Shown here piece after piece: positions 25,258-34,600 of a stretch of 64,000 bases of DNA (its first letter is position 1; every line of letters begins with the position of its first letter). Both the position numbers and the translations under genes were made by a program. The DNA is from Deltaproteobacteria bacterium (GTDB lineage Bacteria; Desulfobacterota; Binatia; Binatales; Binataceae), in the NCBI GenBank assembly GCA_003161515.1, contig PMOH01000316.1, positions 11,385 through 75,384 of the forward strand, read 5' to 3'. The notes under the pieces are model-generated. The model saw only the letters and a list, made by a program, of their open reading frames with translations, did no database searches and was not told where the DNA came from.

Positions 25258-25767
25258 GTGATGATGCCAGTGGTCGCCCCATATCTGACTACCTCGAAGG
25301 TTCTGACCATTGCTGCGAGCGGAGCGGTCGGCAGTGCCGTCTCTGCGCTTGCCGCACCTGCCTTCGATTGGAACACCGCTATCGCTGCGGGAATCGGTGC
25401 GGTGGTCTCTTCCACAGTCTCAGGGTTGATCATCGTTACCTTCGGGGCTTATTTGAATCGGCGGCTAAATGCCATCACTACCCACGTAGATGGCAAGATG
25501 GAAGAGTTGATACGCGCCAAAGAAAGCGTGGCGCTACGAACAGGATGGGACGCGGGGACTCAACACGCGGATGATCGCGCACAAGACGCCGCCGAGAAGA
25601 CCGCTGTTGCTGCGACCGCGCTAGGTGATGCTCGCGAGCGGGCGGCCACTGCAGAAGGCAGACATATAGGCGCAATCGAGGAACAGTCTCGCAAGGCAGA
25701 CGAAGATGCGACAATTGCGGCAGCGGCTAAGTCTGGCGTACATCCGCCGGATAAACCAGAGAAATAG
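25258..25767 (+). CDS. Two-helix membrane protein with coiled-coil tail, holin candidate
   Basis: 169 residues (GTG 25258, with ATG 25261 and 25264 following). Two hydrophobic segments (about 13-32 and 40-65, ending GLIIVTFGAYL) are followed by a charged Ala/Glu/Lys helix with heptad character. The topology suits a holin or membrane-remodelling lysis protein. However, it sits inside the baseplate cluster, far from the lysin at 36986. It could instead be a tail-associated membrane protein. Confidence 0.5.
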   Translation: MMMPVVAPYLTTSKVLTIAASGAVGSAVSALAAPAFDWNTAIAAGIGAVVSSTVSGLIIVTFGAYLNRRLNAITTHVDGKMEELIRAKESVALRTGWDAGTQHADDRAQDAAEKTAVAATALGDARERAATAEGRHIGAIEEQSRKADEDATIAAAAKSGVHPPDKPEK

Positions 25768-25772
25768 AATAA

Positions 25773-26699
25773 ATGTTTCAATCTTACGATGAAGTCCTGC
25801 ATCTGCTTGTGCACGCCGCCGCGCGCCAGCAAGGTGACAGGCGGATGACCTTCTACGGTCACATCGTTGCTTATGACGCGAAGAACCATTGCGTCAAAGT
25901 CCAGATCCCGACGCTCGCGGTCGACGAAAGCTCGCCGGGGGTCGTTACCGGATGGATACCCCTAGGGAGCCATATGGTCGGAAACGGATGGGGCGCGCAG
26001 TTTGCGCCCGAGGCCGACGCATCAGGAATCCAGACGACCACGCCGACCGGAACTCCGTGCGAAATCCAACTCAACGAGCAGGACGGCGCCGCGACGATCG
26101 TGGCGCTTCGCTACACCGATAAGCATCGCGCGCCGTTCCCGAACATGGTTGCCGGCGAATTCGCCCTGAAGTCAAAGGCAGGCAGCTACATCTACTATTT
26201 CAAAGACGGTTCGGCGGCACGGACATTTCAGAAAGACCCGATGGGCAACACCATCAAGGAGACACTCGACGCTCAAGGGAACCTGAGTTTCCTCTTGCCG
26301 GGAGGCGCTCAAGTTAGCGCGACGCCGACAGGCTATAGCGTTACGGGCCCTGGCGAGGGCGGTGGGGGCGGAGGAGCCTCGCCGGCATCGGTCCAACTGA
26401 GTAACGACGGAAGCTACTCGGTCCAGAACAGCAAATGCTTCGTCATAGGTACGAGCGATGGCGCGGTCGCGATCGAGAACACTTTCGGCAACGTAGAGAT
26501 CAATGAAGAGGGTATTATAACTCTCACGACTCTCGGTATGGTGATGACCTTCAATCACCTACTAGGTTGGACCATCATCACGCTATCGGGTGTCATCAAC
26601 ATTCCGCTGGTTGGCCCGATGGTGGTGAGTTCTACGATCGGAATTCAACTGGTCGCTCCTACGAACACGATTAAAGCAAACGGGAACGTGCTTGGCTGA
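25773..26699 (+). CDS. Baseplate spike protein (gpV/gp45-like)
   Basis: 308 residues. The N-terminal OB-fold region (FYGHIVAYDAKNHCVKVQI, GWIPLGSHMVGNGWG, LNEQDGAATIVALRY) is typical of the spike base. A GGGGGGA linker and a repetitive beta stretch follow (NGNVEINEEG-type, TLTTLGMVMTFN, KANGNVLG) that would form the trimeric needle. Sits between hub and gp25-like genes, as in P2 and Mu. Confidence 0.7.
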   Translation: MFQSYDEVLHLLVHAAARQQGDRRMTFYGHIVAYDAKNHCVKVQIPTLAVDESSPGVVTGWIPLGSHMVGNGWGAQFAPEADASGIQTTTPTGTPCEIQLNEQDGAATIVALRYTDKHRAPFPNMVAGEFALKSKAGSYIYYFKDGSAARTFQKDPMGNTIKETLDAQGNLSFLLPGGAQVSATPTGYSVTGPGEGGGGGGASPASVQLSNDGSYSVQNSKCFVIGTSDGAVAIENTFGNVEINEEGIITLTTLGMVMTFNHLLGWTIITLSGVINIPLVGPMVVSSTIGIQLVAPTNTIKANGNVLG

Positions 26700-27100
26700 T
26701 GGATCTTTTTTTAGACTACGGAGCGGATCTAGTGCTCGACCAGAATGGCGGGATGCAAACTGCCGTGGGTTGGGATGAAACCAGGCAAAGGATTCTCCGC
26801 GACCTCTGTACTAACTCGCAGTCTATTTTGCCTGACGGGTCTCCCGTTCAACCTGAATATATTTATGACACGAGTTACGGCCGCAATTTTCGGGTCTTAG
26901 TCGACCAGCCCATCGGCGCCGCATATCGATCGCAACTGTTGCAGGCGGTTTTCGCAGCGGTGATGGTGGACGTGGCGGTGAATTCTAACGTCCCGCCGGG
27001 CATTCGGCTGATACGCCCCGACGTCCGAACCCTATTGGTCATAATCTCCGTGCCGCTGCAGAATCAGACCGTCGGTACGATCGCATTGCAGGTGACCTGA
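26699..27100 (+). CDS. Baseplate wedge protein (gp25/Mu gp46-like)
   Basis: 133 residues; the start overlaps the spike stop. DLVLDQNGGMQTAVGWDETR, QRILRDLCTN and the YDTSYGRNFRVLVDQP core match the gp25/gp46 family, the small lysozyme-like-fold wedge subunit that starts sheath assembly. Followed by the gpJ-like gene with a 1-nt overlap, the standard order. Confidence 0.75.
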   Translation: MDLFLDYGADLVLDQNGGMQTAVGWDETRQRILRDLCTNSQSILPDGSPVQPEYIYDTSYGRNFRVLVDQPIGAAYRSQLLQAVFAAVMVDVAVNSNVPPGIRLIRPDVRTLLVIISVPLQNQTVGTIALQVT

Positions 27101-28269
27101 TGGGCGCAGGACTTCCATCGACCGCAAATCTTCAATTCAAGAGCTTCGATCAACTCGTCGCCGATTTGAGCAATCGATGGGGCGGCGCTACGGGCACGAC
27201 GCCGAATCTGAAGTCGGGGAGCGTGGCGAAGGCGCTATTCGAAACCTTCGCGACGCAGTTCGTTTACTTCGAGTTCTTGCTGCAGGCCATCCAAGCGATG
27301 GCACGCCTGTCGACCAGCGTGGGGTCGGACTGCGATAGCTTCGTCGGCGACTTCGGGATGCCTCGGTTGCCGGCGACCCTCGCGAGCGGATCCGTCACAC
27401 TCGGCCTGTTGTCGCCGAGCATCGGCGTGACCCCGGTCGCGGTGGGGACGGTTGTTCAGAGCCAAGGCGGCGTATTCCAATATCAACTTGTGGCCGATCT
27501 AACGCAGCCTGCCTACAATGCCTCGCTCCAAGCGTATGTCTTTCAGCCCGGACAGACTTCGATAACAGCGACCGCTCAGGCGGTCCTTCCCGGATCTTCC
27601 CAGAACGTCCAAGCCTCAATCCTCACGCAGCTCGCGCAGGCCGGAAGCGGCGTCGACACGGTCACTAATCCTTCGCCCATCCAGAACGGCAAGGACCAGG
27701 AGACCGACGCGCAACTCAAGGCCAGGTTCGTTCTCTTTATCGCGGCGTTTTCGGAGGCAACCGAGGCGGCCATTCTCTTCGCGATCGCGTCGACCCAGCA
27801 AGGACTCGATGTGGCCCTGCTCGATAATACGAATACCACCGGCAATCCGGAGCCAGGCTTTTTTACGGCGGTGGTCGAGGACGGCAGCGGCACTTTGCCG
27901 CTCGCGCTGCAAACCGCGCTCTACAACGCGATCGACGTGGTGCGCGCCTTTACTATTGAGTTTGCGGTCATCGGGCCGACGCTGATCAGCCCTACCGTGG
28001 CGCTGCCGATCCACGTCGCTGCAGGAGCCAACGTCGGCCTTGTTACGCAGGCAGTGGCAACCGCGATCTTGGACTATGTGAATTCGCTAACGATCGGCCA
28101 ATCTCTCAATTTAAGTCGGCTGATACTGGTAGCCGAGGATGCGGACCCGAACGTCGCGAACGTGAACAGCGAGGGCGTCCTAATCAATGGCCTCGATAGC
28201 GACTTGGTGGTGAATCAGGTATCGCTGATCAGGCTCACATCCGGGAATTTGACGGTGAGCACTTTCTAA
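27100..28269 (+). CDS. Baseplate J-like protein
   Basis: 389 residues. Helical start with FDQLVADLSNRW, then LKSGSVAKALFETFATQFVY and the beta barrel (SGSVTLGLLSPS, VAVGTVVQSQGG). The conserved NPSPIQNGKDQETDAQLKAR follows, then the C-terminal domain. These are the features of Mu gp47/P2 gpJ baseplate wedge proteins. Confidence 0.85.
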   Translation: MGAGLPSTANLQFKSFDQLVADLSNRWGGATGTTPNLKSGSVAKALFETFATQFVYFEFLLQAIQAMARLSTSVGSDCDSFVGDFGMPRLPATLASGSVTLGLLSPSIGVTPVAVGTVVQSQGGVFQYQLVADLTQPAYNASLQAYVFQPGQTSITATAQAVLPGSSQNVQASILTQLAQAGSGVDTVTNPSPIQNGKDQETDAQLKARFVLFIAAFSEATEAAILFAIASTQQGLDVALLDNTNTTGNPEPGFFTAVVEDGSGTLPLALQTALYNAIDVVRAFTIEFAVIGPTLISPTVALPIHVAAGANVGLVTQAVATAILDYVNSLTIGQSLNLSRLILVAEDADPNVANVNSEGVLINGLDSDLVVNQVSLIRLTSGNLTVSTF

Positions 28270-28274
28270 CAAAC

Positions 28275-29735
28275 ATGCCTGAGATCCCACAGTTAGCGCA
28301 GAGCGACCTGCTCAATCAGTTTCTCAGCCTCTTCCCTGAAGGTTGGGCGGGTGATGACGCGCGCGGCCCCGGCGGCAAGCTCTGGGCTCTATATCAGTCT
28401 CTCGCTGGGGGACTCGCGGACCAACTTGGTGCCAATCCGAAAATTGCGGGCGCGCCGACAATTCAGTTCGCGCGGGACCTCACCAGGATATCCACGGCGA
28501 CGGGAGTGGGACTCGATACCCTCGCGCAAGACTTCTTTGGTGCCACTTTTCCGCGGATGCCGACGGAGAACGATGTCTCGTACCGCGCGCGCATCCTTGC
28601 GGCTCTCTTGGTCCCGCGCGTTACCAGGCCGGCGATCTCAAACGCGATCGCAAAGCTGACCGGACAGATTCCCCGGATGACTGAGCCGTGGAACCCCGGC
28701 GATACTTCGGCCTACGACGAGCTATCATTCTTCGATACCGACTACGCGAATGCCCCAGCGCGATATGGCGATGAGTTGCCCTATCAAGGAATGATCGAGC
28801 TGAACGTGCCCCTGTTTTCGATCACTGGCGCGCAAGCGATATGGGGCTTCGACGACGGGGCGGCCTTCGACGTTCCGACCTCGGCGTACTTTGATTTCAC
28901 TCAAGAACTGAGCCCGACATTCGAAGCCGAGGTGGCAGCCCTCATTGCCGCCTTCAAGGCCGAGGGAACGCTGGTTTGGCTGCGCAATTGGGCCGCTGTC
29001 CCCTCCGGGCTTCTTGGTAGCACTGCGCTGGGCGTCATAGCGTTTTTGCAAGGGGCCGTGCTCGCCGGGCAAGTAGGCACGGGCAGCACCTTCCTATTAC
29101 GAAATCTGAACGGAAAGTTCACGATCCTGCTTGAGACCCCATCCTGGATGACGTCGACGTGGATCGTGAGAGAGGGCGTGAACTTCACCGTTGCATTCTC
29201 GGATGTCGCTCCCGCTGCGGGGCAATTGGGTTGGCTCGCTCTCGGATTCGATCGTAGCTTTGTTGTACCGGTCAACCAAGGCCAGACACGCGTCGAACTA
29301 ATCATTCCGACAGGGCCGGGGTCGCCATGGCAGTCGGGTGTTGTGAGCAACCAGGTGCCCGCTTTGCTCCCGCTGATCACCGCTCTTTTCAATACTCGGT
29401 GTTGGATCGACACCTTGGCCGTATTGACCGGCTCGGTGACAGTAGGAATAAGTCTCTCGGCACCAGGTCCAGGCAATCTTTACGTCGTGCCGCTGCCCGC
29501 GGGCGGGCCAATTATAACCGGACGCACCATCATTCCAGCGGAGGGCGTGACAGCCACAGTGCCGATCACCGGGATACCCGCTGGCGCTGCGTATGCGGTG
29601 ATGACCATCCCGACTTGGAATACGGAAGTGGCGATTACCCAGAAAAACAACGGCAGTTTTGTGGTAGCGTTTAGCGATCCGGCGCCTTCGACCGGAGTGG
29701 GCACACTTTTTTGGGCAGTGGTGGAGGGAGTCTAG
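28275..29735 (+). CDS. Baseplate/tail protein I-like, extended
   Basis: 486 residues. The first 230 (LLNQFLSLFPEGWAGDD, TENDVSYRARILAALL, VTRPAISNAIAKLTGQ) resemble tail protein I/gp48-type wedge components. The second half is beta-rich with VTATVPITGIPAGAAYAVMT-type strands, an added receptor or fibre-attachment module. Position after gpJ supports the call. Confidence 0.6.
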   Translation: MPEIPQLAQSDLLNQFLSLFPEGWAGDDARGPGGKLWALYQSLAGGLADQLGANPKIAGAPTIQFARDLTRISTATGVGLDTLAQDFFGATFPRMPTENDVSYRARILAALLVPRVTRPAISNAIAKLTGQIPRMTEPWNPGDTSAYDELSFFDTDYANAPARYGDELPYQGMIELNVPLFSITGAQAIWGFDDGAAFDVPTSAYFDFTQELSPTFEAEVAALIAAFKAEGTLVWLRNWAAVPSGLLGSTALGVIAFLQGAVLAGQVGTGSTFLLRNLNGKFTILLETPSWMTSTWIVREGVNFTVAFSDVAPAAGQLGWLALGFDRSFVVPVNQGQTRVELIIPTGPGSPWQSGVVSNQVPALLPLITALFNTRCWIDTLAVLTGSVTVGISLSAPGPGNLYVVPLPAGGPIITGRTIIPAEGVTATVPITGIPAGAAYAVMTIPTWNTEVAITQKNNGSFVVAFSDPAPSTGVGTLFWAVVEGV

Positions 29736-31669
29736 TGAACCGACCCTTAATATATACCGGCGAGATCATACGAACTTTCGACATAGCCTCGGCGTGGCGC
29801 GACGCACTCGAAGCCCTCGCTCAACTAACCGAGGACTTGCTCGGCGGTTCTACGTCCGTAGCCGCCGGACTCGCAGCGACGCAGCAATCGCCGGAAAGCC
29901 TGAGCATCAACATCGCGCCGGGGTCTTTGTATCTTCTCACAACCGTCGATCCGACCGCCGCGGGCGCGCTGCCCGCGTCGGCGGATATCGCGATGGTGCA
30001 GGGTATTCTCGCCGCACAGACGGCTTTGCTGCTGAGCACATCAGGTCTTGGCGCCGGGCAGAATCGCTACGCGCTAATCGAAGCGACTGTAGTTTTCAAC
30101 GACGGCGTTCGCGTCGGGGATCCTTCGGGCGGCGTATTGCCCTTCTACAATTCTCAAAACCCGGCACAGCCCCTTCAGGGACAAGGCGGATCGGGCGGCG
30201 TGCTCAATACCGAGCGGTTCGCGATAGTCCAATTTCAGATCAATTATGGGGCTCCCGCAGCGACCGGATCGGAAGCACCCCCGAATCCCGATACCAACTA
30301 TGTGCCTCTATTCTTGATTGATCTGACCTTCGGGCAAACCCAGATCAGTCAGGGTGAGATTTTGGTCGCGGGCCCGAGCGTCGGTACGGGTGTACCGAAC
30401 AATTATCCACAGGCTCCGTTTTTGGCAGGCTTACTCAACTCTCATCATGGAGGTCTGGCCGGGCAGGCTCCGCAGGTGCGCCTCGCGGCTGCTGGCGGAA
30501 ATCCTCAAGAAGTCCAAGGAATTCTTCCGCTGGCCAATCTGCCGGTGACGAACACAGTCGGTGGGGCCGTGATCCCCGTTATCAGAGTGGGAGCTGCGAC
30601 ACCTTCAGGGAATGTCGCGGGCAACACAAACGATCTCTATTGGTCGACGGGATCCGGCAGTCTTTACGTTTGCACCGCCAGCGGAACGGCGTCGACCGCA
30701 GTCTGGACAATCGCGGTGACGGTGGCTGGCGCCGCCCCTACGGGCGCGGCCGGCGGTGCCTTGAATGGCTCGTTTCCGAACCCTGGTATTATCAAAGTCC
30801 CCGATGGCGCTGGCGGCGGAGGCGTGACAGTTGATCCGGCGACGGCCGCAGCGGCAGGAAAGGTTATTCAGGCTTCTAGCTCGAGCGCGGCCGCATGGGC
30901 GACGCTTCCGACGCCAAACGCCTTGGCGGGCGCGCTGAACCTTCGCGGCGACCCCGATGGAAGCAATCCGACGACTACCTTTGATATCACCGCCGACCAG
31001 TTGATCTTGCGGGTTCCTGGAACGGGATTGGCGATCTTAATCACGGCCTTCGCCGCGAATGTCATAATCAATGGCTCGCAGTCCGGATCGCAGGCCAACG
31101 GCCGAGATCAAGCCGGGAATTTCAGCGCGAATACTTTCGTGCATCTGTACGCGATCGGCGGAAATGCGAACACCCCCGCGCTGCTCCTGAGCAACACGGC
31201 TCCGCCGACCGGTCCGACCTTGCCGGGAACTTACTCGGCATGGACGTTTCTCGGGACTTTCCGGCTCGGAGGGACCGGGTTCTTCACGGCGCAGCGATTG
31301 CGCGGTTCGAAGATCTACTATGATGCGCAACAGACGACACCTCTTGTAGCCGGGACGGCGACCACCGAAACCAGCGAGTCGATCAGCTCTCAGGTTCCAG
31401 CGATAGCGCTGAGAGCCACGCTGAATCTGTTCGGCGCCGCCGCCCCCGGCTCCGGCATCGACGTTTGGGCTTCGATTCGAATCTCAAGCGGCAATGAGTT
31501 CTTCCGCTTCGCCTTCAGGGAGGTTGTTTCGGTGGTTTCGGAGCTAAGCGCGCAGATCGACATACCTAATGTGGGGCAAGCGTTTTTGTATCTGTGGAAT
31601 ACTGGAACCGGGAGTCCCGCCTTGACTGCATGGGTGGGTGGCTACGAGGTGCCGAATGGATCGCACTAA
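29735..31669 (+). CDS. Tail fibre or fibre-attachment protein
   Basis: 644 residues. The start is GTG 29735, overlapping the previous stop (TAGTG) and preceded by GGAGGGAG. The N-terminus (YTGEIIRTFDIASAWRDALE) suits attachment to the baseplate. The middle has PNTDTNYVPLFLIDL-type and Gly-rich fibre repeats (GAAPTGAAGGALNGSFPNPG), and the C-terminus is a beta domain (WVGGYEVPNGSH). A tail fibre by position and composition. Confidence 0.65.
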   Translation: MNRPLIYTGEIIRTFDIASAWRDALEALAQLTEDLLGGSTSVAAGLAATQQSPESLSINIAPGSLYLLTTVDPTAAGALPASADIAMVQGILAAQTALLLSTSGLGAGQNRYALIEATVVFNDGVRVGDPSGGVLPFYNSQNPAQPLQGQGGSGGVLNTERFAIVQFQINYGAPAATGSEAPPNPDTNYVPLFLIDLTFGQTQISQGEILVAGPSVGTGVPNNYPQAPFLAGLLNSHHGGLAGQAPQVRLAAAGGNPQEVQGILPLANLPVTNTVGGAVIPVIRVGAATPSGNVAGNTNDLYWSTGSGSLYVCTASGTASTAVWTIAVTVAGAAPTGAAGGALNGSFPNPGIIKVPDGAGGGGVTVDPATAAAAGKVIQASSSSAAAWATLPTPNALAGALNLRGDPDGSNPTTTFDITADQLILRVPGTGLAILITAFAANVIINGSQSGSQANGRDQAGNFSANTFVHLYAIGGNANTPALLLSNTAPPTGPTLPGTYSAWTFLGTFRLGGTGFFTAQRLRGSKIYYDAQQTTPLVAGTATTETSESISSQVPAIALRATLNLFGAAAPGSGIDVWASIRISSGNEFFRFAFREVVSVVSELSAQIDIPNVGQAFLYLWNTGTGSPALTAWVGGYEVPNGSH

Positions 31670-34600
31670 GCTGGGCACGAGGATACTCTTCGCGGTCGTG
31701 ATGCTGCTGATGCTGGCCAGCAGCGCGCGCGCGGACGTGGGCATCTTCCGTCGGAACAACTGCCAGAGCGGTCCGGACGCAGTGACGGCTCCTGTCAACG
31801 ATCAGACGTGGTGCTTCGACTCGGCGACCGACAGCCTGTTGCTCTACACTGGAAACGCGTGGGTCAAACAGACCGGGGCAAGTGCCCTCGGCAGTCTCGC
31901 AGGAGACACCACCGGGCCGGCAGGCGCGAACATCACCCATCAGTGGCACCGCACGACCGTCTTGGTGACGACGGCGATGTCCCCCTACACGCAGCTTAGC
32001 ACCGACTCCTATATAGACTGCCTGCCAAACACGGGGGCCGTAACTATCAATCTGTTAGTGACCTCCGATGTCGGGAACCCCACCGGGAACGTCCTGACGG
32101 TCAAGAACCAACTTCCAGCGAGTGCGGCCTGCAACATCGTTCCTCACGCTGGAGATACCATCGATGGTGCGTCGGGCACTTATGCCGTCACCAGCCCGCA
32201 ACCGCTAAATCTTCACAATGCGAATATCGCTGGAACAGGTTCGTGGGAACGATGGTCGGGAATTCTCCCCGGCACGACCTGCGTAAATCAGTTCGCGAGC
32301 GCGATCGACACCACGGGAACGTTGACGTGCTCGAGCGTCAATTTGTCCAACTCGGTAACCGGAACCCTGCCGAACGCCAATGGTGGAAGCGGCACCGTCT
32401 ATGGAGCGCCCGCGTATTTCTCCCAGATTTCCAATGCGGGCGGCGCGATCGGCACGACCGCCAACAAGCTCGCCAAAGTGACCGGTAATCCCTCGACGGC
32501 CCTTATTTCAACCGCGGGCGATACGTCTGGCGCGTTGGGCATCGTTACCGCCGGCGCTGGCATCGGTGGAACGGCCACGATTCAGATGTCGGGCCTCACC
32601 AATTGCGTATTCGATAATTCGACCTTGGCGGGCGACTATGTGGCTATCAGCCCGAGCGTCGCGGGGGATTGCCACGACGCCGGAGCTTCTTTCCCGACCA
32701 GCGGTCAAGTCCTGGGGCGCGTGCTATCGACCAACGGCTCGGCGGGCACCTATCAGATGTTCCTGTTTGCGGCCGAGCAACAAGGATCGTCGGCGTCTAG
32801 CAGCGGGACTGTCACCAGCGTCGGCGTGTCGGTTGCGTCAGTGCCGGAGATCGCGGTGTCGGGCGGACCCATCACCGGCGCGGGGACATTCACCTTTACG
32901 AAGAACTCCGAGAGCGCGAATACGTTCGCCGGTGGCCCTGCCAGTGGTGGTGCGACGGCATGGGCTTTCCGCCTCCTGGTAGGTGCGGACCTTCCGAATC
33001 CTTCGAGTACCAGCTTGGGCGGTATTCAAAGCATCGTCGCGCAGACTCACAAATGGATCAATTCGATCTCGACCTTGGGCGTGCCGAATCTCGTGCAGCC
33101 TGCGTGCGCTGACCTCTCGGATTCGAGTCCATCGTGTTCGACCGATACCACGAACGCGGCGAATATCAGCTCGGGAACTTTGGCGGCAGCGCGGCTTCCG
33201 AATCCCTCGGCCACGACGATCGGCGGAGTCGAGAGCGAAGTAAATTCAGCGCACTTCTTTCTGACTGGCATCACGACGCTCGGTGTTGTATCGAATGCCC
33301 AGCCTGACTTCAGCGATCTCACGGGCACAGCGACCGACGCTCAACTCGCGAATGGCTATTCCGGGACAGGCGCGTGCGCCGCGCATAAGTGGGCGAGCAC
33401 GCTCAATCGCAACGCGATCCAGACCTGCACGCAGCCGGACGCGAGCGACATCACCAGCCTGGTCGCGTCCGCGACGACGGACACAACCAACGCATCCAAC
33501 ATATCGAGCGGGACTCTTGCGCAGGCGCGACTTTCCGCCGGCTATGCAGCGCCGACGGCACATTCGTTTATCATTGGGCAAGGAACAAGCGCCCCGACAG
33601 CGTTGAATTGCGCGAGCGGCACCTTCGCGTATGGGCAGGGAGCGAGCGTGGACCCGATATGCCATACGCTCGGTGCGGCTGACATCAGCGGGGCATTCGG
33701 AAGTCAGACGGCGAATACGTTTTACTCGGCACCGAACGGAAGCTCGGGAACGCCAAACTTTCGCACGATCGCTGGTGCGGACCTTCCTAATCCCTCCGCG
33801 AGTTTGCTCGGTGGCACCGAGAGCAAGGCGAGCGCGGCGCATTTCTTTCTCACCGGCATTTCGACATCGGGCGTACCCTCTTCAGCGCAACCTGATTTCA
33901 CAGATCTAACTGGTGGTGCTACCGCCGCACAAATCTTAACCGCGCTCGCATCTCCACCGCCTGAGGGCACCGGCACGCCGAACACAGGTATCTTCAGTCC
34001 GTTCAAAGGTTCTGGGAACGGCGCAACTATAGATACTACGGTTGCGAATCCATTTATAGGCGGGATTAGCGGAGTGCGCGCCAATGAGAAGAGCGTGGAT
34101 GCTTTTGGTGCACCGACTGGTACAACCGGAACCTCACTTACTTTGAATGGCACAACGACCTTGACTATGGCGGGCGGAGTGCCTGCCACTTGGCTCCCTA
34201 ATACTTATTTTGCAATTCCTAAGGGTGGCCCTGCGCCTATGGTAAACACTCCGAGTGTCACCACCAACGGCACCACAACCGCAATTCTGATGCAACTTAC
34301 CGGCGATAATACCGGCGGAGGAACCAACGCTGCTCGCGTCAAGGCAGGTTGCGCCACGCCAATAGTTAAGGTGTATTGCCCAGGAGGCAGCACAACTTGC
34401 ACAGTGACTAACCAGAGTGATTTTGAAGATCCGTCCATAGTGGGGGGTGCTAAATCTTGCATCGACATCGCAGGCCAGACCGTAGGTGGTTCAACTCACT
34501 GCGCAGGAGGGACGGGGACCACTTTCCAGGTTGTCGCTATAAGTGGTTCGGATTCGATTATTCTCGACGTTGCACCAACTTCAACAAGTGCTGCGGCAGT